From the NCBI RefSeq assembly GCF_009017415.1, contig NC_092410.1, forward strand, positions 186,001-250,000: a stretch of 64,000 bases of DNA, given 5' to 3'. Numbering within the stretch: the stretch's first letter is position 1; every line of letters begins with the position of its first letter. The position numbers and the translations under genes are program-made. Under the pieces are notes generated by a model. That model had not been told where the DNA came from and made no database searches. It saw only the letters and a list, made by a program, of their open reading frames with translations. The DNA comes from Aspergillus flavus. Lineage: Eukaryota; Ascomycota; Eurotiomycetes; Eurotiales; Aspergillaceae. Of this stretch, positions 35,349 to 46,354 are shown piece after piece.

Positions 35349-36754
35349 GGCTATAGAGAAGACTTTGTACGGGGTGGTTCCGCGTTACTGATCATGGTAA
35401 ATACTTTGATGGGTTTCATTTATGGATGTTAGCACAGGGGGATTGAAATGATCTTAGCCACTAGGCAGACAGCATGAATCTAGATTATATATCATAGTGA
35501 GAATTGACGGCTTGATTCAATAGAAACCGTGACCTTCATGAGATAGATCACTAGCCTTATGACGGGCCAGCGTGACTGTATTGAGCCCAATATCCACCCG
35601 CCATGTATTCCGGCCAGTCATATACTTCATCCGACGCAGCCATGATGCCTCAAGGGATAGACTCGCGCGACCTTGCGGGTAGCTCGCGTGTGTACATAGT
35701 TGAACCCTAGTTGAACCCTTTGGTCAGCGTTACTAAGCAACGTCTGGGTCTAAGCTAAGCCGCTTTCGGGCTAGAATGTTGACAAAGAACAAACACAACA
35801 AATATACCCTATTTGGTAAACAACACGCATATCTTGAAATAATCTCATTCTAACATGACTCGATCTCTCACTTTCTTATTCACTCCACTATATTTGTCTC
35901 TCTTTTACAGAGTACATAATATGAGATAGCCAAGAGAGAACACACGACGGTACCCTCCTGGCGAGACGGCCTCGAATACTGGATTAGTGAAAGTCTTGGC
36001 TTCTGGGTCCAGCCGAGCAGGGGTCGTGGGCTGAGCCTTGCCGCCCTGTGGGGCATACTCTTGAGATGTTGATGTCCAGTGAGCCATGGAATGCTGGTTA
36101 CGGTTCAGCGGTGTAAGCATAAAAGCTTCTTTCAAAAGCCCACTCATCTGTTTTAATATCTATGTAGCTAGAGATTATGGCAGACAACATTTTCCGTTGG
36201 TTATGTTGTAAATTGTCAACTTCCAGTTTATCTTGGGATTTAAATTGTAGATTGTCCGCTGACTTGAGAGGACTTCCAATGGGCCATGGTCTTATCAGTA
36301 GGCCTTGTTTGATTGAACTAGAGACGGACGAACCTACTGAGAGGTCTTTCTTTCACCCGTGTCTCTATGGTGTGATAGCCTTGCATCGCCCTCCACCGCG
36401 TCATAGGGCTAAACGTGACAGGTGGCTGAGGGGAACCCCTGTCCGAATGGGGATAAAAAAAGATCAGAATGCATGCTTAGCGGAAAGAAAGCCAATCACA
36501 CTGCAGACATGGGTCTAAGCCACGGGATCGACAACCAATCAGGCACTGCCTGCGTGTTGGAGCGCTGGGTTGCGCCAAAAGAGGTTAGTGTGACTGTAGG
36601 GTGAGATTGGACCCCAAAGTAGATATAAACATGGAGAACGACGACGGTCTCAAGTTCATCTTCAGTCAACAATTACTCTTCTACACTACTACACTACTAC
36701 AAGAAGTTTTACTTCACTGTCTATACTCTTTCAATACTCTACAAAGATACCACA
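35349..36754. other. intergenic, no clear gene
   Basis: A minus-strand frame of 80 codons (35905-36147) has no recognisable domain. The right end holds a TATA element (GATATAAA near 36621) and repeated ACTACTACAC words (about 36683-36702) in the leader of the next gene. Confidence 0.4.
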
Positions 36755-37543
36755 ATGTCTTTTGATTCAACCGAGGAGAAAACCAGGGGGTTCTCGCACC
36801 CGATATACTCATCTCACAAATTCAAGATGTCACAGCAACAGCAACACTATCCTAGTCACAATGCACCAGCACCACCTCCGTATACTGGACAATATCAGCC
36901 GATGCCACCAAACCCTCAATATGGATACTCTCCCCAGCCGTATGCCAGTCATCCACAACCAATGATGGGCAATCCCCAGTACCCTCCTCAGCCGCATCAC
37001 ACCCAGAGTGCAATGCGCTCCCTGAAAATCGAGTTCTCCAGTTGGACATCAAGACACTTAGCAATCAATGATGTCGGGCAAGGCTCGTTGCTCTATACGG
37101 TCGACCTACACAACCGAAACCCACAGATGGAATTCAAGAATGTCGCAACGAACAATACCATCGCCACGGTGCATATGCGGTCTTTGAAGCCAGAAATGGA
37201 CATCAAGCTCCATGGTCGTGACATTCATCTTCGCGTCCACCGCTCCATGAAACCCGAGACAACGTATCACTCGATCGCGTTCCCCACCATGTCTTTTACA
37301 TGGAAGACCACTAGTGCCTGGAAGTTCCTCAGTTTTGAATGTGTGGACCAGAACAAGGTCACCGTCGCCAGGTTCACGCCGGCTTCTTCTTGCTCTATGC
37401 GCAAGTTCGGACAATTGGACATTCTGCTCCCGCAGGCTACCAGCGGAGCCGCTATGGATGAACTGATGCTCACGGGCGTGTCCTTTATGTATTACCAATA
37501 TCTAAGCCATACGCGGAACACCACTGTCGCTGTCACTGCCTAA
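36755..37543 (+). CDS. Pro/Gln-rich protein with tubby/LURP-one-like domain
   Basis: Intronless 262-residue protein. Residues about 25-85 are rich in Pro, Gln, Tyr and His (P-P-Y-T-G-Q-Y-Q-P, Y-G-Y-S-P-Q-P-Y), a disordered, PPxY-bearing head of the kind that recruits WW-domain proteins such as Nedd4/Rsp5 ligases or arrestin-like adaptors. Residues about 88-250 resemble the fungal tubby C-terminal/LURP-one-related beta barrel: alternating strands with Y-T-V-D, M-E-F-K-N, I-A-T-V-H-M, F-T-W-K-T and a final hydrophobic helix M-D-E-L-M-L-T-G-V-S-F-M-Y-Y. Such barrels can bind membrane lipids. No enzyme motif is seen. The ATG at 36755 is used; a second at about 36827 would drop the first 24 residues. 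Confidence 0.7.
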   Translation: MSFDSTEEKTRGFSHPIYSSHKFKMSQQQQHYPSHNAPAPPPYTGQYQPMPPNPQYGYSPQPYASHPQPMMGNPQYPPQPHHTQSAMRSLKIEFSSWTSRHLAINDVGQGSLLYTVDLHNRNPQMEFKNVATNNTIATVHMRSLKPEMDIKLHGRDIHLRVHRSMKPETTYHSIAFPTMSFTWKTTSAWKFLSFECVDQNKVTVARFTPASSCSMRKFGQLDILLPQATSGAAMDELMLTGVSFMYYQYLSHTRNTTVAVTA

Positions 37544-38065
37544 GCCATCACTCTCTACCATCGATGGAACTTGCGGTGTTGTGGTGATCTTTTTTCTTTA
37601 GATTGGCATATTTATTTCCTTTCTGTCTAGCGCCGCATTTCTTTTCTTTTCTTTTTTACCAAATCCCATTTTTCTCCTGTTCTTCTGCGTTTCAAGTGTT
37701 TTTCTTGGGTTTGAATAAATTGGCGAACAAACTGTATGGCATGTTAGATTATGATTGGAACAAAATACCCTGGCTCATGTATCAAGAACTTCAGCATGAT
37801 TTAAACGGAGACCAATTGAATGCAAAATTTAAGACTGAAAAAACACCTTAACTTGGCTTGTTCTTACTATTTTGCCCCGTGGACGGTCCTATTGGCTAAC
37901 GGTCAATGATCCTAAAATCTTACAGTTTATGAGCTGAAAGATCTGCACTCACAGCCTCAATGCCAGCCTTGCCAAGAGACGGGCGAAGGCTTGGCATCCG
38001 TTATATCTTATCAGCCCGATAACGAGCTATTTCCCCCCAACGATGCGCAGCTGACAGCGAACATC
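37544..38065. other. intergenic, no gene seen
   Basis: T-rich 3' flank of the preceding gene (TTTTCTTTTCTTTTTT near 37640-37660) and promoter of the regulator. An 82-codon frame at 37603-37851 has no motif. Confidence 0.4.
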
Positions 38066-39659
38066 ATGCCAGGAGTACCATCAGGAAGAGCGTGTGAAGG
38101 CTGTCGTCGCCAGAAGAAGAAGGTATGTGGTGCTTCGATTCTCTGATATTGCATCGGTGTGGCTTATGACTCGCTTCTAGTGTGATGAGAAACAACCAAC
38201 CTGTGGACGATGTCTCCGATTAAACATACCATGTATTGGATCGGGACAGCGGAGATTCAAGTTCCAGCAGGAGTATACCATCCCGGTAATGGTGAAGAAA
38301 GGAAAGATCAAGGGACAGTCGCCCAAGGATCAGACAAGCTCTAGCAGCGACGAGGAGCGTACAGAAGTGTCCCGGGTGTCCCCACACCCAAGCAGTGCCC
38401 TGACGGTATTAACCCAAGCGTTTGTCCAAGCTATACACCCGTCAACGGACATCCGATGGAATCTTGCGTGGATGTATGGAGGTTTTCTGCGGGATGTGCC
38501 TGCTCGACTGGGCACAAACGAGGCCCTGGACACCGCCGCGGATGCAGTGATCTGTATGCATAGGGAGTTCTGTACCTCCCGGAAGGTGTCTGTTAAGGGG
38601 CTCAATAAGTATGGTCGTGCTTTAAATACCCTCCATACCTATCTGGATGACCCGGTCAAGGCGGCCAGCACCGACACGCTATGCGCGGTCACGATACTCT
38701 TGCTCTGCCAGGTTCGTCATTCCTGAGACTGTGGGATGAGTCTGTTGCTGATGATTGGTAGGGTTTCCTCCCCGGTCAGGGTAAAGTGCAGTCGGGCCAT
38801 GCAGAGGGGGCTGCACAGATTCTGAAGGCACGGAAGAATTTCCGACCCCGAGATGACTTCGAGGCAAAGCTACTGCTGACGCTGCGTGGTCCTGTGGTAT
38901 GGCTCCCATGAGTAAAAAGCTGGGGTTGATTACTGAATCGAGAAACAGCTCTTCGAAGGTCTATTCGTCAGCAGCATTGACCTTAGCGGCGAGGAGTATG
39001 AAAGTCTGGTTGAAAGCGACCTTGATGCGGGCACACCAGACGGGCATATGATGCGTTGTCTTGCCCGAGTGCCAGGGATCCGAGACCGCATCGCATCGAC
39101 GATGCCGGGTGATGCTGAGTTTGAATCACTACGACACGAAACTCGGGCCCTCTACGAGAGCTATCAACCAATCCTGACGGCATTACAAGCTAGAACGACT
39201 TCGATCGAGACCCCGCTTGCCACCGGGTCCATGTATCGTATGTGCACACTGCTTCATGCCCAGTATCAACGCATGTACGGCCTTGGTCTTACTGTGGCTA
39301 TTATCCTGAACTGTTTGGCCCGGGCATTGGACCCAGACGACCCTACGCTTCCCGTGGAATCGACTTATTTCGCGCAGGAGATTGTCCTTTTGTCGGATAC
39401 TCAGGTCGCATTTCGTCCCTTGGGGTCCTTTTACATGCTGGTCTGCTTGTTGACAGCGAGAGTGGGCACTGCGGACAAGATCATCCGGGCTACGGTGGAA
39501 AAGGCGCTGGATGACTATCAGCGCGACTTCGATGGGGGATGTGCCGCTGAGACGATTGCAGAATTTGAGGAAAAGGTACGGCACGTGTCGGTCTTTTCTG
39601 CGAATGAAGAGGACAATGCAGTGAGTCGCTTGGAGTATACTACTTTAGTTGAAGTCTAG
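38066..39659 (+). CDS. Zn2Cys6 transcription factor
   Basis: Nuclear DNA-binding regulator. Four exons (38066-38122, 38181-38711, 38762-38896, 38949-39659) give 477 residues. The binuclear zinc cluster is at the extreme N-terminus: Cys10, Cys13, Cys20, Cys27, Cys30 and Cys37 with spacing C-x2-C-x6-C-x6-C-x2-C-x6-C. An intron interrupts it just before the third Cys, a position often used in fungal C6 genes. A short basic and serine linker follows, then a mostly helical middle domain of the fungal-specific type (V-L-T-Q-A-F-V-Q-A-I-H, L-C-A-V-T-I-L-L-L-C-Q). The start ATG is only nine codons before the first Cys. The target genes cannot be told; neighbours (tubby-like, TspO) give no pathway hint. 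Confidence 0.88.
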
Positions 39660-39815
39660 CATAGCGCATCGTTCATTCTTGTTTTTAGCATTGCCTAGCT
39701 TTACATAACAGATCTGCATTAATTCATGTAGCCAGGATGGGAAAGATACAGTGAGAAACGTAGTCAGGAGAGATGCAAACGTCAAATTAGTAAAAATGCA
39801 GAGCCATAAATCTAT

Positions 39816-40435
39816 TTACTGATCCTTCGGCTTTTCTCCGATAGTCCACTTGTTCAATACACCCACACCGGCATTGAGATATGTCGCAAATCCGAGCCAC
39901 CCGGCGTAGGGGACCATGAGCCAGAAGGCGGTCCGATCTGTCTTCCACCAGGTCTGCATCAGCGCCGCCACGTTCCCACCCAAGAGTAGTATATCCGCCA
40001 ACGCCCAGGCAGGGCGACGGATGCCGAAGAAGAGGGGCATCCAGAGGTAGTTGAGTGCTAGCTGTGTTGTATACAGCGTTTCCCAATTCGTACCCAAGCT
40101 CTGTGCAGCGGTGGAGGAAGTCAGGGCGCTATATCCGGCCACTGTCGCGTGGTGAGCGGCATATCCCATGACCCCGTAGAGGACAGTCCACATTGGGGCG
40201 AAGAGCCATGCCGGCGGGTAGAAGGCCGGCTTTTGGAGTGATTTGTAGGTTTGTTTGGTTCCTCCCGCGCCTGCATACAGTTATGACGTGTTCGGTCCCT
40301 TTATTATTACTATCTCCTTAGATGTAACTCACGATTGACCAGATAGCCGACCAACATGCCGACCGTGGTAGGCGCTGTGACGGAAAGGATTGGAGAGGTG
40401 AAGACCTCTCGGGGAAGTGCTATCGACCAGGCCAT
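39816..40435 (-). CDS. TspO/MBR family tryptophan-rich membrane protein
   Basis: Two exons on the minus strand (40333-40435, 39816-40270) give 185 residues. The protein has the five-helix translocator/peripheral benzodiazepine receptor fold, with Y-K-S-L-Q-K-P-A-F-Y-P-P-A-W-L-F-A-P-M-W-T-V-L-Y-G, L-A-L-N-Y-L-W-M-P-L-F-F and W-L-M-V-P-Y-A-G-W-L-G-F-A-T-Y-L-N. Relatives bind porphyrins and lipids in outer membranes (mitochondrial in eukaryotes). It is transcribed divergently from sdrA with about 550 bases between starts. Family motifs are complete, so it should be functional. Confidence 0.92.
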
Positions 40436-40985
40436 CTTGGGTGATCAACTGTGAGGCTCAATAAAAGCGAGAGTGAGCTTCACGAAGATGGTGGGTTGAG
40501 AATTCTTAGAGACGCGGCGAGTGCGTTTGATTATAAAGGCGTCGCATCGCAACTGGCGGTCCCTGACGTCATTGCCGCTAATAGTGCGGGTCAATGAAAC
40601 TCGATGCTCCAATGACGTCGCGGCAATGACAATCGATCGCAACATCTTAAAGCTGTATCCAAGAGTTAGAGTGCTTTTCTCTAGTTTCTCGTGTACTGTC
40701 AGTGGGTAATGTAGTGTAATGTTGTATCCTGTGCTTCTCACTGATGGCATTTGCAGGAAAGTGCAAACATGGCAAACACCCAGGATTTTATCTTATCGCC
40801 ATGTGATGTCACGGGATCCCGATATGAATGCCGAGTTTCCGGATCGGGAGTGGATCCCCAGTCTTTAGAGTTAAGCATGGCTCCGACATGAATAGACACT
40901 GCGAACTCTTCTTCAGTTTTCAATCTCAATTATCCAGTGAACGAATCTATGACCAACTGAATGAATCAATGAATGCACAAGTGAC
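40436..40985. promoter_or_regulatory. divergent promoter between the TspO gene and sdrA
   Basis: The intergenic stretch serves both starts. It contains two TGACGTCA-type half-sites (TGACGTCAT at 40564-40572 and ATGACGTCG at 40612-40620), which match the core of CRE/bZIP sites, both closer to the TspO start. Use of these sites is inference. Confidence 0.5.
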
Positions 40986-43313
40986 ATGAATCACCGCAGT
41001 CCCGATGTGCAGCGCCAAGAGATCGACCGTGTGCTGCAACTAAAGCGGAAGCAGCGCGAGGCTAAGGCCTGTTATCCTTGTCGCCAGCGCAAAGTCAAGT
41101 GCGATAGTGGTCATCCTTGCAGAACATGTCAAAAGCGTGGCCATCCACACATCTGTGCTTATGATGTGTCGAAGGACTCGTCGCGACACTCATTCCCCCG
41201 GTCGGGGAGGGTGGATCCCGTTCATGCATCACCGTCACATCGACCAGCCGGCATTGCTTCCCCGCTGACTCCATCACCGTCGGCACTTAATGGAGCGGAG
41301 ACCGAGCGAGCGCAACCGCTGGATGGGCCTTCACCATCGGGAGCCGCTCCACGTTCGGGGTCGACTAGCCGTGATCGCTCGTCTGATTATGTCTTCTCTG
41401 GGAAGAACTCTGTGGTTTCCATCCTTCGGCTGCAAGACCCCGACGGGTCTATCGCGCGAGAGGCAGGGTCTGTGTTGGGCCTGCAGAACACATACGAGTA
41501 TTATCCGTTCCTTGACATCAAGACTCCCACAGACCGTTGGTGTGCACTTCTGGACATACTTCCTCAGAGGACGGAGATCTTAAAGTAGGCTCGATCTTCA
41601 TTAGTGGACAAAAGAACGAATGACATTAACGAGGAATAGATTTTTTCATCACTATCGCTTGTCTGCACACCCTTTCAATCCGATCTTGGTAGATATTGAT
41701 GGGGTTGAATCCGCCATATGCACCTATCTGGAGTCTGTTGCATCCGGGGAATTGAGTAACCCAAACAAAATCTCGGAGCGCTGGTCTTCCGACAAGTCCA
41801 TTGGCCATATCAGTCTCCTTTTGGCGACCTTGGCTTCCGGTGCTCACTTCTCGGATCTTGAAAACCCACAACGCTCGGAAGTATGCCAGGATCTCGGTAT
41901 GGTGCTGCATCCATGTTCTGCTGGAGCCAATCGCTAACGGTGAACAGCACGTCGATCATTCCAGGCTCTGAGATTGGCAAATTTCCTTTTCCGGCCCTCT
42001 TTGGACATTGTGCAAGCCATGCTCATTTTGGGGAACATGTTGCAGAACAATGGCCAATCTGACGCAGCCTGGGCTTTGCTGGGGACTACCGTCCGCTTAG
42101 CCCAAGCTCTCGGCTTACACACCGAACGCGGCACTTCACATTTACCAGAAAGTGTCCGTTCGAAGGCCAAGAAGCTATGGTAGGTCTTGAGCCAGTGACA
42201 TTAAGTTCGATGCGCTAACCCATCTAGGTCCATGACTGTTTGGCAGGACTGCTTATTGAGCCTCTGTTATGACCGTCCACCAGTGGTCTCCATCTCGGGT
42301 TGGCAGCAGAGCATTGGCCCCACACCTGCACTCGCATTGTCATTTACGGATGTGATGCATTTCCTTTGTCAGCTGGGCCTCGATATTGCCAAGGTTCAGG
42401 AGCCTGAGCATTGGGATTTGACGCGCGCCACTGAGCTATTGAGTGCGTTAGATAATGTTTACAGTCGTGCCCAGCCTCATCTACTCTCTCGAGAGCATTG
42501 CCATTGCCTACAGGAGCACCAGGAGCATCTTGCCCTACGGATGCACATGTCATTTTGCGTGTCAGTGCTCTGTCGGCCGACCATCCGAAGTTCTCCAAGC
42601 CGCTTGGATGACCCTCATTATAGTCGCCTACGACTCCGAGCCAAGGATAGCCTTGTGAGTGCATCGAATGCGTTCTTAGATTTTCAAACTTTGAGCATCG
42701 TGCCCTTGCGAACCTGGTCAATGGTACATACAGTTCTGAGCTCCACGTTGCTCCTCTGTATCTGGCAGGAAACTCGAAATGACAATGAATGTCGAGACCT
42801 GCAGCAGAGAGTGATCACGGTGTTCTCAACGGCAGACCCCGCGAGGAAGGACACTATCAGTGGATCGGACGACGGACAGTGGCTGTCCGCGCGACATATC
42901 CGTGCCCTTGTAGCCCTAAGAAATGCAGTGCGCAATGCGCCGCTCAATGCAGCTGGCCAAGACGGTAATGGATCTCAAGGGGAAGGCCAAACTACATATC
43001 CTCCCTTGAACCCCACTGTAAATGAACTTGTAGCGCAAGACCCAATGTTTATGCCTGGATTCGACCTGGGCGGAGGTTTGACGACAGGGGATGGAAACTA
43101 GTAAGTCGGTTCCATCTCGTTTGTGTGATCTGGATATTGATGAAAGACAGTTTCCCGGAAGGCGTACTCGACAATACAACAAACATCTCTCCGTTGACTT
43201 ACCTGGACTCCATTATGAACGGTAGGTGTCCCCATGAGTCTCAGGTATCATGTGCTGACATCGTTAAAGTTCCATTATTCAATATCTCCGAAGATAATGC
43301 ATTCTTACAATAG
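40986..43313 (+). CDS. sdrA: Zn2Cys6 regulator of weak-acid decarboxylation (SdrA-like)
   Basis: Six exons (40986-41584, 41640-41896, 41948-42179, 42228-43100, 43151-43221, 43270-43313) give 691 residues. The zinc cluster has Cys29, Cys32, Cys39, Cys45, Cys48 and Cys57 (C-x2-C-x6-C-x5-C-x2-C-x8-C) after a basic helix. A Ser/Pro-rich linker precedes the fungal-specific middle domain (Y-Y-P-F-L-D near 170; L-A-L-G-L-H-T-E-type helix with the C-D-R-P-P segment). The last two exons are small and end in an acidic/aromatic tail. The assignment as SdrA rests on position: it abuts fdcA and padA, the same three-gene arrangement known from A. niger, where SdrA activates both genes in response to sorbic and cinnamic acids. 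Sequence alone says only Zn2Cys6 factor. Confidence 0.82.
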
Positions 43314-43784
43314 CCTGTTTTAATCGCGACCTTCAAATTCAGTACTGACTCCTGAATACTGATACTATTAACGCACCCTATTGCTATTCTGCCAACTAGC
43401 CGAATCAAACTTATGCACACTTGAGAATACCAGACGTTATGTCTTCATCCTAAACAGCAAGTCACCGGGTCTTATATTACCCGCAAAAAATGGAACTAAC
43501 GACTTACACGGTGCGAGGGTTTCCATTCCGATGGTAGATGTCAACCGTCCGGTACGGTCGTACGACCTATAAATCACTGCAGTTCTTTTCGCCAGTCAAC
43601 ACAATTTCCCTTCCGAGGTTTCGGAACAGGTTTGCTGCGCGATGCGTTTACTTCTTGAACACATTGCATCGAAGAACTGTGTTCACATATGATTCCGCTT
43701 TCTGTGAAACAAACTATTATCATTTAATCATCGTACTAATAAGCGCAACTGCTGTTTATATGTACAATCTAATGAACACATAAT
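43314..43784. other. 3' intergenic between convergent sdrA and fdcA
   Basis: No gene is seen. A C/G palindrome-like block (CCGTCCGGTACGGTCGTACG) lies at about 43546-43565, between two convergent 3' ends. Confidence 0.4.
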
Positions 43785-45296
43785 TTAATCCTGTTTTCTG
43801 AATCCCAAAGCCTCCCAGTTGGCCCTCACCTTGGCCTTGATCTCCTCCGGATAGGAGTGCTCAAAGTCAGCAGCTTCCCAATCAGCACCTGTGGTATACT
43901 CTGTGGGCATCAGAGCGTCGGAAACCACCTTACCACCCTTGGTGGGCGACCCCGTGCCGTGACCCATATACGGGATAAGGGGGAAACCACGGACGTCTTC
44001 AAAGAACATTTCATCAGCATTGGGTCGACACCGTGTTGCGAAAGCCCACATGACATCCTTCCACTCATACGGGTCAATATCATCGCCAACCAGGACCAGG
44101 CGGTGGATAGTGTACCCAGCCTTGTGGTTAAAGACCACGTCTCCGACCCATTTCTGAAGCTCTTTAGGGGCTAGCTTCATTTGACGAAGCTTTGCGGTGT
44201 CAACTTTGAGAGCCACCCAGGTAACCTGTGCCTCGAAGGGAGAAAAGGTGTCGGTGATGGGGAGGCCGGCCAGTTGGCAAATTTTACGAATCTCAGCGGC
44301 AGCCAACGAGCCAATCATAGTATGGGTCTCGTCGGTAAGACGACCGCAGGCGGACATGGGCAGGATAGCATCGGTGCGGTAGGTGATCTTGTTAACTTTG
44401 TAAACGGGACACTTGTGGCTATCGCCGGGGAAGACGTAGCCGTGCATCTCACCGAAGGGGCCTTCATCGGCGGTTTCAGTGATGGAGAGGGTACCCTCGA
44501 GGACAATCTCCGCATTGGCAGGGACGTAGAGATGGTTGGTGTCGCACTTGACGAGCTCCAAGGCGCGACCAGTCATGGCACCAACGTAGCCAGCCTCAGT
44601 TACACCATCCGGGATGGGCATCGATGATGCCATGATAGCGGCAGGAGGAACTCCGAAGCATAGAGCCCACGGGACATCCTTTCCCTCCTTTTTCCACATC
44701 TGGTGGATTTGCCAAATATGCTGGGGCTCAATAACCAGGCCTGTCAAATGGTTCTTGTCCTTGACCATCGCACGGGCGATAGACCAGTTCGTCCACTTTC
44801 CATCAGGAGACTGCACGACATGCATTCCGTATGTTTGTAGATATTTGCCGCCGTCAGACTTGTGCACCATGGGCACTGGGAGCGCAGTGAGGTCGATTTC
44901 GTCGCCTTCAAGGGAATTGTCCTTCACAGGACCAGTCTCTACAATCTTAGGGTCAATGGGAGGTAGCTGAGAGGCGGAGAGCATCTTGTCAAGGATTTCC
45001 TTCATGCTGGCAGTAGGAGGCAGCGCCAGGTGGCGGGCGAGCCGGCCGTAGCGGTCACGTTTGGACTTTCTGAGAGAGCCCGGAGCGCCCAGGATACGGA
45101 AGAGGCCATTCTTTCCCATGCCTTTGAGGTTATTGAAGAGGGGGGCTTTGTCATCGGTCTCGCAGACAAGACGAGTGATCGCGGCGGCTTCCAGGTTAGA
45201 GTCGATCTCGGTGTTGATCTCGACCAAGTCATCGTCGGCCTTGAGGGCTTCGACAAAGGCGCGGAAGGAATGATCGACTTCGTTAATCGCGGCCAT
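43785..45296 (-). CDS. fdcA: ferulate/cinnamate/sorbate decarboxylase (UbiD family)
   Basis: Intronless 503-residue enzyme that removes CO2 from alpha,beta-unsaturated acids such as cinnamic, ferulic and sorbic acid, using prenylated FMN. It is collinear with the A. niger enzyme (cdcA/ohbA1/Fdc1). The cofactor- and metal-binding residues are visible with a one- or two-residue offset: Asn170 in K-W-T-N-W, Arg175 in W-S-I-A-R-A-M, His193 in P-Q-H-I-W, Glu234 in V-T-E-A-G-Y, and Glu278 and Glu283 in E-G-P-F-G-E. The Arg-Glu-Glu set is the catalytic network. Later motifs [16 protein letters not shown] and [12 protein letters not shown] are intact. A TATA element lies about 112-122 bases upstream (near 45408-45418). 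It is divergent from padA and likely co-regulated by SdrA. Confidence 0.96.
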   Translation of the reverse strand: MAAINEVDHSFRAFVEALKADDDLVEINTEIDSNLEAAAITRLVCETDDKAPLFNNLKGMGKNGLFRILGAPGSLRKSKRDRYGRLARHLALPPTASMKEILDKMLSASQLPPIDPKIVETGPVKDNSLEGDEIDLTALPVPMVHKSDGGKYLQTYGMHVVQSPDGKWTNWSIARAMVKDKNHLTGLVIEPQHIWQIHQMWKKEGKDVPWALCFGVPPAAIMASSMPIPDGVTEAGYVGAMTGRALELVKCDTNHLYVPANAEIVLEGTLSITETADEGPFGEMHGYVFPGDSHKCPVYKVNKITYRTDAILPMSACGRLTDETHTMIGSLAAAEIRKICQLAGLPITDTFSPFEAQVTWVALKVDTAKLRQMKLAPKELQKWVGDVVFNHKAGYTIHRLVLVGDDIDPYEWKDVMWAFATRCRPNADEMFFEDVRGFPLIPYMGHGTGSPTKGGKVVSDALMPTEYTTGADWEAADFEHSYPEEIKAKVRANWEALGFRKQD

Positions 45297-45569
45297 GTTG
45301 GCACTAATTGCTGGGTTTGATGGCAGGAATCAAATTTAAGCTGTGGGATGTGATATTATGGTGTGTGTTGGCGTGTGGATTCCTGTTAGGATGCTTCCTC
45401 GACTTCTTATATATGGCTACATCTCGCTCAGTACGGATGACCGGCATCTGCAAATCACCCGAATAGGCAGGTAATGGTACGTCTTCTAGACTCATGCATG
45501 GAATCTTCTCCAATGCTTGTTCAATCTTGCCGAACCATGTTCGGGACCTCGGAGCAGGGCAAGGCTCAT

Positions 45570-45601
45570 TAAGCTCGCAGCTGCTCGGAGCCTCGGAAAT
45601 C
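45570..45601 (+). repeat. 32-bp direct repeat, copy 1
   Basis: It starts TAAGCTCGCAGC, has TG in the middle, and ends CTCGGAGCCTCGGAAATC. It matches copy 2 at 30 of 32 positions, and contains CGG-N5-CGG at 45586-45596. Confidence 0.9.
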
Positions 45602-45738
45602 ACACAGTGGACTATAGCTGCAAGCCAGTCACAATGAAGTCTTTTCATATGATACTAACAGCGAGTTACGAAGTGTAACTACGACAAACGCAGTAGATTA
45701 TACCTTTCTATCTTGTGAGATTACCTTGCATTGTGGGA

Positions 45739-45920
45739 AGGCACAGATTTCGTAGATGCTTTGGATTGTTTGGGTTGCCTGCATTGCCCCGAATGCTTGT
45801 ACTACATGAATTGCCCAGATTATTCAGATTACATATATGGCTTAAATTTCCAAGGTTGCTTAGATGCTGGTCTGCCTGCTTAATCAACCTAGATTATCGA
45901 ACTTCTCAAACTCCTAGAAT
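45739..45920 (+). repeat. 9-bp degenerate tandem array
   Basis: Reading in steps of nine from 45739 gives units such as AGGCACAGA, TTGCCTGCA, TTGCCCCGA, TTGCCCAGA, TTATTCAGA and TTGCTTAGA, with a consensus close to TTGCCYAGA over about 16-18 units. The steady frame of nine explains the periodic Leu/Pro-rich pattern of the open frame across it, which I do not regard as a gene. Confidence 0.6.
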
Positions 45921-45940
45921 TTTAACGATGCTCATCAAGC

Positions 45941-45972
45941 TAAGCTCGCAGCCCCTCGGAGCCTCGGAAATC
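45941..45972 (+). repeat. 32-bp direct repeat, copy 2
   Basis: The sequence is the same as copy 1 except for CC in place of TG at positions 13-14. The two copies are in the same orientation, 371 bases apart, with CGG-N5-CGG at 45957-45967. Confidence 0.9.
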
Positions 45973-46354
45973 GTCCCAGGGCATACCCACCAGTGATGTA
46001 ATAATGTATGGAACCAAAACACTGGAAACGCCTCACTCGAACTCTATCCACAGTCTCGGTACTCGGTGGCTCGGTGGCCCATGTTTGATGCAGGATATCC
46101 GGGATGCCGACATCATTGAGCATTGATTGACAGGTAGAAGATCATCCCGATCCGTTTCCAGATTTTCCTTTACGGCAACTGGTATCCGATGTTTGCTATA
46201 AATATACAGGCCGCTCAGTACATTCCGATCATCATCACATCAGTAAAAAATCAAAGACAAACGCAACCACTACTTAACCCAATATCAAGTCTTCTGTTGA
46301 CGCACTCCTAATTTCGACCTGCTTATTGTCTCAGCACTGTTAACCAGAATCATA

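Larger units (their letters stand above)
45297..46354. promoter_or_regulatory. shared fdcA-padA divergent promoter
   Basis: About 1.06 kb separates the two starts. TATA elements face both ways: near 45408-45418 for fdcA (minus) and CTATAAATATA at 46195-46205 for padA (plus). Between them are a 32-bp direct repeat (45570-45601, 45941-45972), a further CCTCGGAG at 45547-45554, a triple CTCGG block at 46055-46074, and a 9-bp degenerate array (about 45739-45920). CGG-N5-CGG is a typical Zn2Cys6-factor site shape, so these are candidate SdrA sites; that is inference. Confidence 0.65.

Noticed and set aside
35905..36147. 80-codon minus-strand frame ending in a hydrophobic segment
   Set aside because: Composition is not distinctive and there is no homology I recognise; it cannot be supported as a gene.
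45715..45996. 93-codon Leu/Arg/Pro-rich open frame on the plus strand
   Set aside because: Its regular pattern comes from the 9-bp degenerate tandem array, and it overlaps the fdcA-padA promoter repeat.
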